DNA of 36,529 bases from Yaniella flava (GTDB taxonomy: Bacteria > Actinomycetota > Actinomycetes > Actinomycetales > Micrococcaceae), in contig NZ_BAAAMN010000018.1 of assembly GCF_039529295.1 (NCBI RefSeq), forward strand, positions 1 to 36,529, given 5' to 3'. The notes beneath the pieces are model-generated. The model was given only the letters and a program-made list of their open reading frames with translations. It was not told the DNA's origin and ran no database searches. The translations under genes were made by a program, and so were the position numbers. Positions 6,041-14,014 of this stretch are shown piece by piece. Each line of letters begins with the position of its first letter. Position 1 is the stretch's first letter.

Positions 6041-7260
6041 TAGCCGCGCTTGCCCCACGGGCCGCGAACGTAGCGGATGCGTCCAAAGGCGACGATCATC
6101 GAGATGAGCGCGAGCCCGGCAAAGATGAGCAGGGTGACGTAGTACGGCATGACCGGCAGCAGCGCGGAAATGAACGTTGGGAAGAGGAACCCGACGTAGG
6201 TCAGGGCGTAGAAGAGTCCGGTCAGTCCTGCGAGGTCTCGTGGTGCGGCGATCATTTGGACCCTATAGAGCCCGGTGACCAGCACCGTGCCGTACCCAGT
6301 ACCCAGCACGACGGCGGTGATGATGCCGGTGATCGGCCCGGCTTGGTAGGCGGCTAGGGCGGCGAGCGCGATGCCGATGGCGACGACCGCCAGGCCCAGT
6401 GGCAGGGCGCGGCCGTTGAGTTTACGGTCGATGCGCTGGGCAAACGGCTGAACGAAGGCCCCGACGCCGAGGGTCAGCACCGACATCATGGTCGCATACA
6501 GGGTGGTAAAGTCGCCGGTCGCATCGGCTAACACAAGTGGCATCAGGCCGTAAGCAATACCGCCGGCACCAAATACCCACGGCGCGGCGGTCGCGACTTT
6601 GATGAGAAAATCGGGGTGCTTAGCGCTCGGGGTGTGCAACTGGCGCAGCCAGGACTGCTGCGGTGGCTGTTGTGGTGCGGTGGCCCCAACCGTCTCGGGT
6701 GCCAGGGCGGTTGGGATGATGGTCAGTACCAGCATCGAGATCGTGACGATGAACGGCGTCATCGTGGGCGCGGGGACCCACTGGGCCAGCGCGCCGCTCA
6801 CAGCGGCCCCGACGCCAAACCCGAGCGTCATCGTCAGGGACGGGCGACGAGCCCCGGCACCGGTAGTGGCCCGTGGATCCCAGTCGCGTGAGGAAAGTTC
6901 TTTGATCCATGAGGTGCCCACAGACATGCCGATGCCCACCGCGAGACCGGCGAAGAAGCGGCCGGTATACAACATGGACACCGAAGCGGCGCCCAGCAGG
7001 ATGATGAGGTTGCCCAGTGCCGACGAGGCTAGTCCGACGAGCGTCAGGGGTTTGCGGCCGTAGACATCCGAGAGGGCTGCGGCGATGAGCAGGCCGGGGA
7101 CGAGGCCGATCACGTAGGTGCCCAGCAGGAAGTTCGTTTGCCAGTCGAGTAGGCCGGCGTGTTCACCATAGAGCGGTAGCAGCGGGGTGAAATGGTTGCC
7201 ACCCCAGGCCATGAAAAATAGCGAAGGGACAGCCAGCACCCAGGGCGTCATGGTTCTCAT
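6040..7260 (-). CDS. MFS transporter, 12 membrane segments
   Basis: This 406-aa major facilitator has two six-helix halves. The signature loop between helices 2 and 3 is present (ALSDVYGRKPLTLVG, matching D-x-x-G-R-R/K), and YTGRFFAGLAVGIGMSVG matches helix 4. The central loop is about residues 195-220 and carries PQQPPQQSW. Start ATG 7260 has AAGGA 7 nt upstream. The substrate is unknown; the nearest description is a drug- or sugar-type exporter. The last residues (RGPWGKRG) end exactly where the SDR fragment begins, so the extreme C-terminus may have been altered by the same deletion. It is separated by 74 nt from azlD, which lies upstream on the same strand, so it could belong to that transcript or have its own promoter. 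Confidence 0.8.
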   Translation of the reverse strand: MRTMTPWVLAVPSLFFMAWGGNHFTPLLPLYGEHAGLLDWQTNFLLGTYVIGLVPGLLIAAALSDVYGRKPLTLVGLASSALGNLIILLGAASVSMLYTGRFFAGLAVGIGMSVGTSWIKELSSRDWDPRATTGAGARRPSLTMTLGFGVGAAVSGALAQWVPAPTMTPFIVTISMLVLTIIPTALAPETVGATAPQQPPQQSWLRQLHTPSAKHPDFLIKVATAAPWVFGAGGIAYGLMPLVLADATGDFTTLYATMMSVLTLGVGAFVQPFAQRIDRKLNGRALPLGLAVVAIGIALAALAAYQAGPITGIITAVVLGTGYGTVLVTGLYRVQMIAAPRDLAGLTGLFYALTYVGFLFPTFISALLPVMPYYVTLLIFAGLALISMIVAFGRIRYVRGPWGKRG

Positions 7261-7334
7261 GGGGCATCCTTCCGGTCGAGCTCTCGTTTAGTGTAACCCC
7301 ATCGTCGATGCGCCGATGTGCGGACGGTAATATA

Positions 7335-7694
7335 TCAGCCCAGAAAGTTCACGAATATCACGTAGGTCACGGTGCCCAGCCCGATTGAGACCAGCGTGCG
7401 CCGGCCCAGTAGGAGGTGGGAGGCGATGGTGACGCCCACGGCGACGAGTAGTTTCCACAACGCGGTATCGGGTGTCGATGCGGTCGAGTGGAACAGTGCG
7501 ATGGCGAGCAGGCCGAGGATTCCGGCGGGCATCCACAGGGCCATGACGTTGACGAATGTGGAGTCGCGCAGTTTGGCCAGGATGGCAAAGGGCAGCGCAC
7601 GCAGGGTAAATGTGACCACGAACATGATGGCCAACACCGCAATGATGTAGCCGGTTGCCGGGACGGTGGCGGCGCTAGCCGTCAGCAGGACCAT
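7335..7694 (-). CDS. azlD: AzlD-type branched-chain amino acid exporter subunit
   Basis: This 119-aa protein has four membrane segments and the AzlD family pattern (TFTLRALPFAIL near the N-terminus, MALWMPAGILGLLAIALF, then LLLGRRTLVSIGLGTVTYVI). It is the small partner of AzlC in export of branched-chain amino acids or analogues. It overlaps the 3' end of azlC by 20 nt, as is usual for the pair. Two starts are possible: GTG 7703 and ATG 7694. The ATG is preferred because AAAGGGTGG lies 5 nt before it. Confidence 0.8.
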   Translation of the reverse strand: MVLLTASAATVPATGYIIAVLAIMFVVTFTLRALPFAILAKLRDSTFVNVMALWMPAGILGLLAIALFHSTASTPDTALWKLLVAVGVTIASHLLLGRRTLVSIGLGTVTYVIFVNFLG

Positions 7695-8409
7695 AGAGGC
7701 CACCCTTTCGACGCGAAGTGAAGTACCGGATGGTCAGTAGCGCCATGAAGATGATCATGCCCGCGAAGATGATTTGATCCGGGGTGATGAACATTGCTGC
7801 GAAAAAGGCGATGGTCGCAATGGCCAGCGAGGGGAGTTGTTCGCGCGTGCGCACCGCATCCAGGGTCAGCGTGATGAACAGCGCCAGCAGGGCAAAGTCG
7901 AGTCCGGCGATGGTGCCCGGGATGCTCCAGGCAATGACCACGCCGACGAGTCCTCCGACGACCCAGTAGCAGTGCATCGAAATCTGCATCGACAACAGAC
8001 GCGCGGCGGTCCAGCCGGTGGGATGGGCCGCGGTGACGGCGTAGGCCTCGTCGATCAGGGCGTGCATCGAGTAGAACTTCGCGATCGGATTCTTGATCAC
8101 GTGCAAGGGGAAGGAAAATGCGTAGAACACGTGGCGGAAGTTCACAAAAAAGGTGGTGACGGCGATGGTGACCAACCCGGTGGTGGCCGTCATCATGTCG
8201 ATCATCAAGAATTCGAGCGACCCGGCATAGCCGACGATGGACAGCCCGGGCACCGCCCATGCGGGCAGGCCGGATTGAATGGCTAACAGTCCCAGCGCAA
8301 TGCCCAGTGGGAACAGGCCCAATCCGGGGCCGATGCCAAGTTTCAGGCCGGTAATGATTTCACGTCGACGGTTTGGTGGGGCAGTACCCGTCGTAGACCC
8401 AGTGTTCAT
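7675..8409 (-). CDS. azlC: AzlC-type branched-chain amino acid permease
   Basis: This 244-aa inner-membrane protein starts its homology at GLKLGIGPGLGLFPLGIALG, followed by the AzlC hallmarks YAGSLEFLMIDMM, TTFFVNFRHVFYAFSFP and DEAYAV. It forms an exporter with AzlD, encoded overlapping downstream. Start ATG 8409 has no strong Shine-Dalgarno. No Lrp-type regulator, the usual neighbour, is adjacent. It is divergent from pdxS, with 124 nt between the starts. Substrates of azlCD pairs vary, so branched-chain amino acid export is a family-level statement. Confidence 0.85.
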   Translation of the reverse strand: MNTGSTTGTAPPNRRREIITGLKLGIGPGLGLFPLGIALGLLAIQSGLPAWAVPGLSIVGYAGSLEFLMIDMMTATTGLVTIAVTTFFVNFRHVFYAFSFPLHVIKNPIAKFYSMHALIDEAYAVTAAHPTGWTAARLLSMQISMHCYWVVGGLVGVVIAWSIPGTIAGLDFALLALFITLTLDAVRTREQLPSLAIATIAFFAAMFITPDQIIFAGMIIFMALLTIRYFTSRRKGGLYGPADG

Positions 8410-8488
8410 AGGTCTATGTTCTCACCCAATCCGCACTGTGTGGGGTCGTGTTGCGCAACGTGGAGGCCGGCGCAAAGTTAAGCTATTG

Positions 8489-8520
8489 TTTGACCTAGGC
8501 CAAAATTGGCATAGGTCAAA
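8489..8520. promoter_or_regulatory. Nested palindrome upstream of pdxS
   Basis: TTTGACCTA (8489-8497) and TAGGTCAAA (8512-8520) form a perfect 9-bp inverted repeat that encloses a second one, GCCAA-aa-TTGGC (8499-8510). It ends 13 nt before the pdxS start codon. The position fits an operator covering the promoter or start site, for example of a PdxR/MocR-type regulator, but no such gene is in the window. Confidence 0.6.
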
Positions 8521-8533
8521 ACGAGAGGATGTT

Positions 8534-9415
8534 ATGAACGCTCACAACCCGCATGGAAAAACCGGACTCACCGCACCGTTTCGCGGTGGCGTGATCATGG
8601 ATGTGGTCACCGCAGAACAGGCCAAAATCGCCGAGGACTCCGGAGCCACCGCGGTGATGGCCCTCGAGCGGGTCCCCGCAGATATTCGCGCTCAAGGCGG
8701 CATTGCCCGAAGCTCGGCCCCCGAACTCATCGAATCAATCATTGAGGCCGTCGAGGTGCCGGTGATGGCCAAGGTGCGTATTGGACATTTCGTCGAGGCG
8801 CAGATTCTTGAAACGCTTGGCGTCGACTTCATTGATGAGTCCGAAGTGCTCTCGCCCGCCGATTACGTCCATCACGTCAATAAATGGGACTTCAATACGC
8901 CGTTTGTGTGTGGTGCGACCAACCTGGGTGAAGCGCTGCGCCGGATCACCGAAGGTGCCGCGATGATACGTTCCAAGGGCGAGGCCGGCACCGGCGACGT
9001 CTCCGAAGCTATGAAGCATATTCGTACCCTCAAGGCGGAGATGGCCGCACTGTCCGCCAAGGACGACAACGAATTATTCGTTGCCGCCAAAGAACTGCAG
9101 GCCCCGTATGAGTTGGTGAAACAGATTGCCAAAGACGGTAAGCTGCCAGTTGACCTATTTACCGCCGGTGGCATTGCGACACCCGCCGATGCGGCGATGA
9201 TGATGCAAATGGGCGCCAACGGGGTGTTCGTGGGCTCAGGAATTTTCCACTCTGATCATCCGACCGCACGCGCTCGCGCCATTGTGTCAGCCGTACAGCA
9301 CTACAACGACCCCGAGGCTGTCGCGGCAGCATCTCGTGGCATCGGGGACGCGATGGTTGGGCTGAACGTCGCCGATATCGCCGCGCCCCACCGCCTCGCC
9401 GAACGTGGCTGGTAG
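8534..9415 (+). CDS. pdxS: Pyridoxal 5'-phosphate synthase, lyase subunit PdxS
   Basis: This 293-aa enzyme makes PLP from ribose 5-phosphate, glyceraldehyde 3-phosphate and ammonia in the cytoplasm. Family blocks are intact: GGVIMDVVTAEQAKIAE, VMALERVPADIRAQGGIAR, the Schiff-base lysine K80 in PVMAKVRIGHFVEA, DESEVLSPAD, the second lysine K148 in IRSKGEAGTG, and GANGVFVGSGIF. The frame is open upstream, but ATG 8534 (MNAHNPHGKT) follows GAGAGGA and gives the normal length. The ammonia-supplying glutaminase PdxT, usually encoded next to pdxS, is not here; the next gene is an EamA exporter. Regulation probably acts through the nested palindrome just upstream. Confidence 0.93.
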   Translation: MNAHNPHGKTGLTAPFRGGVIMDVVTAEQAKIAEDSGATAVMALERVPADIRAQGGIARSSAPELIESIIEAVEVPVMAKVRIGHFVEAQILETLGVDFIDESEVLSPADYVHHVNKWDFNTPFVCGATNLGEALRRITEGAAMIRSKGEAGTGDVSEAMKHIRTLKAEMAALSAKDDNELFVAAKELQAPYELVKQIAKDGKLPVDLFTAGGIATPADAAMMMQMGANGVFVGSGIFHSDHPTARARAIVSAVQHYNDPEAVAAASRGIGDAMVGLNVADIAAPHRLAERGW

Positions 9416-9454
9416 GGGCTAAAGTCAAGAACCTGTAGCAGGAGGAGCAGTTTG

Positions 9455-10357
9455 GTGGACCGCACGCGCGGCATCTCGGTGACCGGTGTCATCATGGTGA
9501 TCGTGGCGACCTTTTCGCTGCCACTGGGTGCGGCCGTAGCCACCGAACTGTTCTCCATCGGCGGGGCATGGGGCGTCGCAGCAGTTCGTCTCGCGCTGGC
9601 CTCGCTGATGCTCTTAGTGCTCGTGCGGCCCGCATTTTGGCGGTTCAGCGGTGCCGCCTGGCGCGACATTATCCTGTTCGGCATCAGTATCGCCGGGCTC
9701 AACGGGTTCTTTTATGCCGCCATCGACCGTATCCCGCTCGGGGTCACCGTGGCCATCGAATTCGTTGGACCGCTCGCGCTCGCGGTCATCCTGTCGACCA
9801 ACCGCCGCGACCTCATCTGGATTGGTGCCGCGGGCATCGGGCTGGTTGTGCTCGGTGTCGAGTCCACGACGGGCGCTGCATCATTTGACATTATCGGTGT
9901 GCTCTTTGCAGCACTGGCGGGGGCCTCGTGGGCGTTTTATATTTTGTTCAGCTCTCGGGTCGGTCAACACCTCCCTGGACTCCAGGGACTACCGGTGGCT
10001 ACATTGGTTGCCGCACTCGTGCTGCTGCCCATCGACTTTACGGGTCTCGTCGAACTGAGCCTCACCCCGGAAATCTACTGGATCGCGCTGGTGATGGCCT
10101 TGTTGTCCTCGGTCATTCCCACGTCGCTGGAGTTGGCGGCCCTTCGACGACTTCCACGCCATACCTTTTCCATCCTGCTCAGTCTGGAGCCGGTGTTTGC
10201 CGCACTCATCGGTTGGGTGGCCCTCGACCAGACTTTTGGTGCACTGCGCGCGCTGGCCATTGTGCTCATCATCGGTGCGACGGTCGGCATGACGGCGACC
10301 GCCGCCAGGCTCAGTACCGAAGTGGTCGAGCAGCACGAGGCGCGAAACCACGAGTAG
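9455..10357 (+). CDS. EamA/RhtA-family drug/metabolite transporter
   Basis: This roughly 300-aa inner-membrane exporter has ten segments in two EamA repeats: about residues 8-140 (GAWGVAAVRLALASLMLL, then IPLGVTVAIEFVGPLALAVI) and 150-285 (ALAGASWAFYILFSSRVG, then LEPVFAALIGWVALDQ). The LEPVFAAL block is typical of the RhtA threonine/homoserine exporter subgroup. GGAGGAG at 9441-9447 places the start at GTG 9455 (spacer 7); TTG 9452 is an alternative. It lies 39 nt after pdxS and is probably co-transcribed, so a vitamin B6-related or amino acid substrate is possible but unproven. Confidence 0.8.
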   Translation: MDRTRGISVTGVIMVIVATFSLPLGAAVATELFSIGGAWGVAAVRLALASLMLLVLVRPAFWRFSGAAWRDIILFGISIAGLNGFFYAAIDRIPLGVTVAIEFVGPLALAVILSTNRRDLIWIGAAGIGLVVLGVESTTGAASFDIIGVLFAALAGASWAFYILFSSRVGQHLPGLQGLPVATLVAALVLLPIDFTGLVELSLTPEIYWIALVMALLSSVIPTSLELAALRRLPRHTFSILLSLEPVFAALIGWVALDQTFGALRALAIVLIIGATVGMTATAARLSTEVVEQHEARNHE

Positions 10358-10523
10358 ATCACGAAATGGTCACATTCTGGTCAAGACTTAGCTGCGAAAA
10401 AAATGACGGTGCAGCGCGGGTAACCGGTCCGAACGGCATGCTGGTGCGTTATTAGGGAAAACAAGCTCGGATGGGTAAGTTCTCGCGTGTTCACTCGGCC
10501 TTTTACTCGTCTTGCATCCAGTC

Positions 10524-10529
10524 TATGCT
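10524..10529 (+). promoter_or_regulatory. -10 element, likely leaderless start for the EEP-like gene
   Basis: TATGCT sits 7 nt before ATG 10537, so transcription would start at or next to the start codon. No Shine-Dalgarno is present before that ATG, which supports a leaderless mRNA. No clear -35 is seen. Confidence 0.4.
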
Positions 10530-10536
10530 GGCCCAT

Positions 10537-11841
10537 ATGCAGAAAACTCGCCCTAGTTTTGGAGTGCAAAAAACAGTGCTCATCGCGGCCACCGCCGGAT
10601 GTCTCGCACTCAGTTTTGCGTCTCCACAACAGGCAGCGGCAACGGAAACGTCAAACGATCAGACTGTATGCCCTGCCCCGAGCGATGACGTCGAAACCGC
10701 TGACACCTCAACGGTCGAGACCGCATCGGAAGGCGAAACTGCGCCAGTTTTAGAAGAAGCTGAAGAAAACGCCTTGCGCGTGGCCACCTACGATGCAAAT
10801 CTGACTCGTCCAAGTGCCGGAGAACTCTTCGAAGAGCTCTCGGCACCCGGGACCGAAGATGCCACCGAAGTCGCCAACGTGATCCAGACCGTGCGACCAG
10901 ATGTGTTGGTACTGACCGGCATCGATATTCACGGCGGAGACGAACTTGTCGACGCGTTCAATACGAACTACCTGGCCGTTGGTCAAGGCGACAACGGCGG
11001 CATCAGTTACCCGTACAGCTACACAGCGCAATCAAATGCAGGCGTGGAATCCGGTGCAGATCTTGACCGTGACGGCACCATCGGCGGCCCCGGCGATGCA
11101 CTCGGCTACGGAGATTTCCCCGGACAGTCCTCGATGATCATCTACTCCCGGTATCCCATCGACACCGAGGGCGTTCGTGATTTCACCTCACTGCCGTGGT
11201 CGAAGATGCCAGGCAATAACATTCCAGAAGACGTCACCGATCTAGAGCGCGACATTCTCCCGCTCGCCTCCGTGTCTCACTGGGACGTCCCCGTCGATGT
11301 CGAGGGCCAAACCGTCCACGTGCTCGCCTCATCCGCGGCTGATGCCTCCAACAGAGAAAAGGGCTCGGCACGGAACCAAGACCAGATCCGATTCTGGCAA
11401 GACTATCTCGACGAAGACACCGACTACATCACCGACCACCGCGGCGACCGCGGACCACTGGCAGACGGCGAACAATTCGTCATCGCGGGCTCCCTGAAAG
11501 CCGACCCCCAGGGTGACGGCCCAGCAAACCCCGATGCAATCAACAGTCTGTTGGAATCCGACGAGATTACCGACCCCCAACCAACACGCACTTTGGCTTC
11601 CAGCGCACTCGGAGGCGGGGCGCTCCCTGACGGACCAGGCGACCGGTACCACACGGCCCCCAGCCCCACTGGTGACAGCGACTCCTACCGGGCCGACTAC
11701 GTTTTGGTCAGCTCAGATATGACTGTCACCGACTCTGGCGTCCTCGACACCGGCGGCGACGTCGCCAACGGCTTCTTCGGTATGCAACCCACCAACGGTG
11801 CCAACCACCTCGTGTGGGCCGATACCGTCATCAGTGACTAA
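10537..11841 (+). CDS. Secreted EEP-fold protein lacking catalytic residues
   Basis: This 434-aa exported protein has a signal peptide at residues 1 to about 35 (VLIAATAGCLALSFA, cleavage near QQAAA), a Thr/Glu-rich spacer to about 78, then an endonuclease/exonuclease/phosphatase-like domain. Scaffold blocks of the secreted actinobacterial EEP family are clear: LRVATYDANLTRPSAGELF, SYPYSYTAQSNAGV, DLDRDGTIGGPGDALGYG, SHWDVPVDV, RADYVLVS. Positions normally holding active-site residues are replaced: Asn to Asp86, Asn-Glu to Thr127-Gly128, His to Ser266, Asp and Asn to Ser319 and Lys321, and the final Asp-His pair to Ala422-Asn423. Hydrolytic activity is therefore unlikely; a binding role is inferred. 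The start is set by the signal peptide. DUF456 follows 8 nt downstream. Confidence 0.8.
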   Translation: MQKTRPSFGVQKTVLIAATAGCLALSFASPQQAAATETSNDQTVCPAPSDDVETADTSTVETASEGETAPVLEEAEENALRVATYDANLTRPSAGELFEELSAPGTEDATEVANVIQTVRPDVLVLTGIDIHGGDELVDAFNTNYLAVGQGDNGGISYPYSYTAQSNAGVESGADLDRDGTIGGPGDALGYGDFPGQSSMIIYSRYPIDTEGVRDFTSLPWSKMPGNNIPEDVTDLERDILPLASVSHWDVPVDVEGQTVHVLASSAADASNREKGSARNQDQIRFWQDYLDEDTDYITDHRGDRGPLADGEQFVIAGSLKADPQGDGPANPDAINSLLESDEITDPQPTRTLASSALGGGALPDGPGDRYHTAPSPTGDSDSYRADYVLVSSDMTVTDSGVLDTGGDVANGFFGMQPTNGANHLVWADTVISD

Positions 11842-11849
11842 ACACGCTC

Positions 11850-12341
11850 GTGGAAATCGTCGTCACCATCATCGCAGCAGTACTCATGCTGCTCGCCATC
11901 ATCGGCATCATCTTTCCCATCGTCCCCGGCTCACCCGTAGCCGTGGCCACCATGATCGGTTGGGCCTGGATACTCGGCTCATCAGCATCCTGGTCCACCG
12001 GCATCATCGCCGCAGCACTCTGTCTCGTCGGCATGAGCGCCTCACTCGTACTCACCGGGCGAACCATGCGGCGCGAACGCATCCCCACAGCGCCCATCCT
12101 GATCGCCACCGCAGCCGCCATCGTCGGCATCTTCGTCATCCCATTCCTCGGGCTGTTCATCGGCTTCGCGCTCGGCCTCTTCGGCGCAGAATACTACCGC
12201 CGACGCGACGCCACCGCCGCGATGAAATCCTCCATCCAAGCCATGAAATCCATGGGACTGGGCATGCTCATCGAAATCGGCTGCGTCATCATCTCCCTGG
12301 GCGTCTTCGGGCTCGGGACCCTCATCCACTTCGTCAGCTAA
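11850..12341 (+). CDS. DUF456 family membrane protein
   Basis: This 163-aa hydrophobic protein fits DUF456: an N-terminal pair of helices with GIIFPIVPGSPVAV, a positively charged loop (GRTMRRER), a glycine-rich helix pair (IVGIFVIPFLGLFIGFALGLFGAEYYRRRD), and a last helix near the C-terminus. The GxxFPxxPGP-like block and the GxxxGP..G region are the family marks. Function is unknown for the family. It starts with GTG 11850, 8 nt after the stop of the EEP-like gene and without its own good ribosome-binding site, so translation is probably coupled to that gene. Confidence 0.8.
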   Translation: MEIVVTIIAAVLMLLAIIGIIFPIVPGSPVAVATMIGWAWILGSSASWSTGIIAAALCLVGMSASLVLTGRTMRRERIPTAPILIATAAAIVGIFVIPFLGLFIGFALGLFGAEYYRRRDATAAMKSSIQAMKSMGLGMLIEIGCVIISLGVFGLGTLIHFVS

Positions 12342-12395
12342 GTCTGCGATGGCCTATAACGTTATTCTTCTACTACTAGCCCGTTAAACAGCAGA

Positions 12396-12435
12396 GACGT
12401 CGTTGGCCGGTGGAATCCCAGCGGCCAACGACGTC
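12396..12435. terminator. 14-bp hairpin between convergent genes
   Basis: GACGTCGTTGGCCG (12396-12409) and CGGCCAACGACGTC (12422-12435) pair perfectly around 12 nt. The hairpin lies between the DUF456 gene and the convergent aldehyde dehydrogenase gene. The following plus-strand U-tract is weak (GTTTT at 12445-12449), and the minus side has none. Confidence 0.65.
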
Positions 12436-12459
12436 ATGGAATGAGGTTTTAGCTGCGTG

Positions 12460-13857
12460 CTATTTTTGTTTCGTTAGAAGGCGTTTGTTAACGAACTCGT
12501 CCATTCCCACCGGGCCGAGTTCACGACCGTACCCGGAGCGTTTTACCCCTCCAAAGGGCGCTTCAGCGGATTCTTCGGGCGAGCGGTTAATCCCAACCAT
12601 CCCGGCGTCGAGATTTTCGGCTAGTTTCTCTGCTCGACCCGGTTCGGCTGCGAATACTGCTGAACCCAGACCATATTGAGTGTCATTCGCAAGCTGGAGG
12701 GCGTGCTCGTCAGAGCTGACTTTATATATTGATACGACGGGCCCGAAGAACTCTTCGTAGTATATATCTGAACCTTGGGGGATCCCTGTAACGACTGTGG
12801 GCTGGACGTAGTATCCGGGTCTGTTCGCGCGGGCTCCGCCCGTGTGAATAGTCGCACCAGCCCTCTCTGCGCGCTCGATTTGATCTATAATCAGGTCTGC
12901 AGCGCCTGCGGAGGACATCGGAGCATAAGTATTAGGGTCACCTGCTGATGGATCGCCAGGTTCCAAGTTCGATACCTGCTTGACCATTTCTGCCACGAAA
13001 TCCTCATAGATGTCGTCCATCACGATCATGCGTTTGTTCGAGTTACAGGCTTGTCCAGTGTTTTCCATTCGCACTGCCAAGGCTTGTTCTACTGCTTGTG
13101 TAATGTCGGTCGTAGACAGAATTACGTAAGGATCCGACCCACCCAGTTCTAGGACAGCTTTTTTGAGATGACGGCCAGCCTGCTCCGCGATAGCAGAACC
13201 GGCACGTTCGGAACCAGTCAGTGAAATCCCTTGCACGGTCGGGTGCGCGATGATTTCGGAAACCTGCTCGTGCGTGGCAAAGATATTCTGGTAAACGCCT
13301 GACGGTATGCCTGCTTGATCCATGATCTTTTGTATGGCGAGGGCGGTCTCTGGGCAGGACTCAGCGTGCTTGAGGAGGATGGTATTTCCTAACACAAGAT
13401 TTGGAGCCGCAAACCGTGCGACCTGATAGTAAGGGAAATTCCAAGGCATAATACCTAAGAGTGGCCCAACGGGGCGGCGTTGGATAATCGAAAAGCTACT
13501 TTCATCTTCAGAAGCTTGCTCGTCGGCGGCAAGACGCGGACCGTGAGTTGCATAATATCGGAAGATTTCTGCACAAAAGTTCGTTTCTTCTTGCGCTTCA
13601 GCTAATGGTTTCCCCATTTCCCTCGTCATGATTTGTGCAAGTTCGTCGACATGTTCTTCGAAAAGCTGCGCGATCCTATCGACCTTTGCTGCGCGGGCTG
13701 TGATATCGAGGTCTCTCCAAGAAGCGAATGCCTCTTGAGAAGCATTGATAATGGCACCTATCTGAGCTGTTTCAATAAATGGCTGTTCGCAGTTTATTTC
13801 GCCAGTGGCAGGGTTGATTCCGCGGTATACGGGTGACGTCGTCAAGAGATTCTCCAT
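12460..13857 (-). CDS. NAD(P)-dependent aldehyde (succinate-semialdehyde type) dehydrogenase
   Basis: This 465-aa enzyme oxidises an aldehyde to the acid in the cytoplasm. Visible features are the cofactor region GIMPWNFPYYQ (N140), ISLTGSERAGSAIAEQA, catalytic base E237 in LELGGSDP, catalytic C271 in NTGQACNSNKR, and the FGPVVSIYKV block. The closest family is the GabD1-like succinate-semialdehyde dehydrogenases. ATG 13857 gives MENLL..VYRGINPATGEI, the normal beginning; an in-frame TTG at 13896 would add 13 residues. No start has a convincing ribosome-binding site. It lies 157 nt after the permease gene, beyond a hairpin, and probably oxidises the aldehyde made by the alcohol dehydrogenase of the same block. 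The true substrate is unknown. Confidence 0.85.
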   Translation of the reverse strand: MENLLTTSPVYRGINPATGEINCEQPFIETAQIGAIINASQEAFASWRDLDITARAAKVDRIAQLFEEHVDELAQIMTREMGKPLAEAQEETNFCAEIFRYYATHGPRLAADEQASEDESSFSIIQRRPVGPLLGIMPWNFPYYQVARFAAPNLVLGNTILLKHAESCPETALAIQKIMDQAGIPSGVYQNIFATHEQVSEIIAHPTVQGISLTGSERAGSAIAEQAGRHLKKAVLELGGSDPYVILSTTDITQAVEQALAVRMENTGQACNSNKRMIVMDDIYEDFVAEMVKQVSNLEPGDPSAGDPNTYAPMSSAGAADLIIDQIERAERAGATIHTGGARANRPGYYVQPTVVTGIPQGSDIYYEEFFGPVVSIYKVSSDEHALQLANDTQYGLGSAVFAAEPGRAEKLAENLDAGMVGINRSPEESAEAPFGGVKRSGYGRELGPVGMDEFVNKRLLTKQK

Positions 13858-13966
13858 TCTATTTGGGGTGTCCGAATGAACCTTCACATCAACCAAGGTA
13901 GGTTTCGAAATATTGTTGTCAGCATTGCTGTGATTGAAAACGTGGCCTTGGAAAACGTGGATCTAG

Positions 13967-14004
13967 GCCTCTGCTTCGGAACCTAGAAGGTTCGAAGCAG
14001 AGGC
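13967..14004 (-). terminator. Long bulged hairpin between permease and aldehyde dehydrogenase
   Basis: GCCTCTGCTTCGGAACC (13967-13983) pairs with GGTTCGAAGCAGAGGC (13989-14004) with one bulged base and a 5-nt loop. It lacks a U-tract on the minus strand. It may attenuate transcription into the aldehyde dehydrogenase gene or stabilise the upstream mRNA. A 10-bp direct repeat GAAAACGTGG lies beside it at 13936-13945 and 13951-13960. Confidence 0.5.
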
Positions 14005-14014
14005 TAAAAACGAG

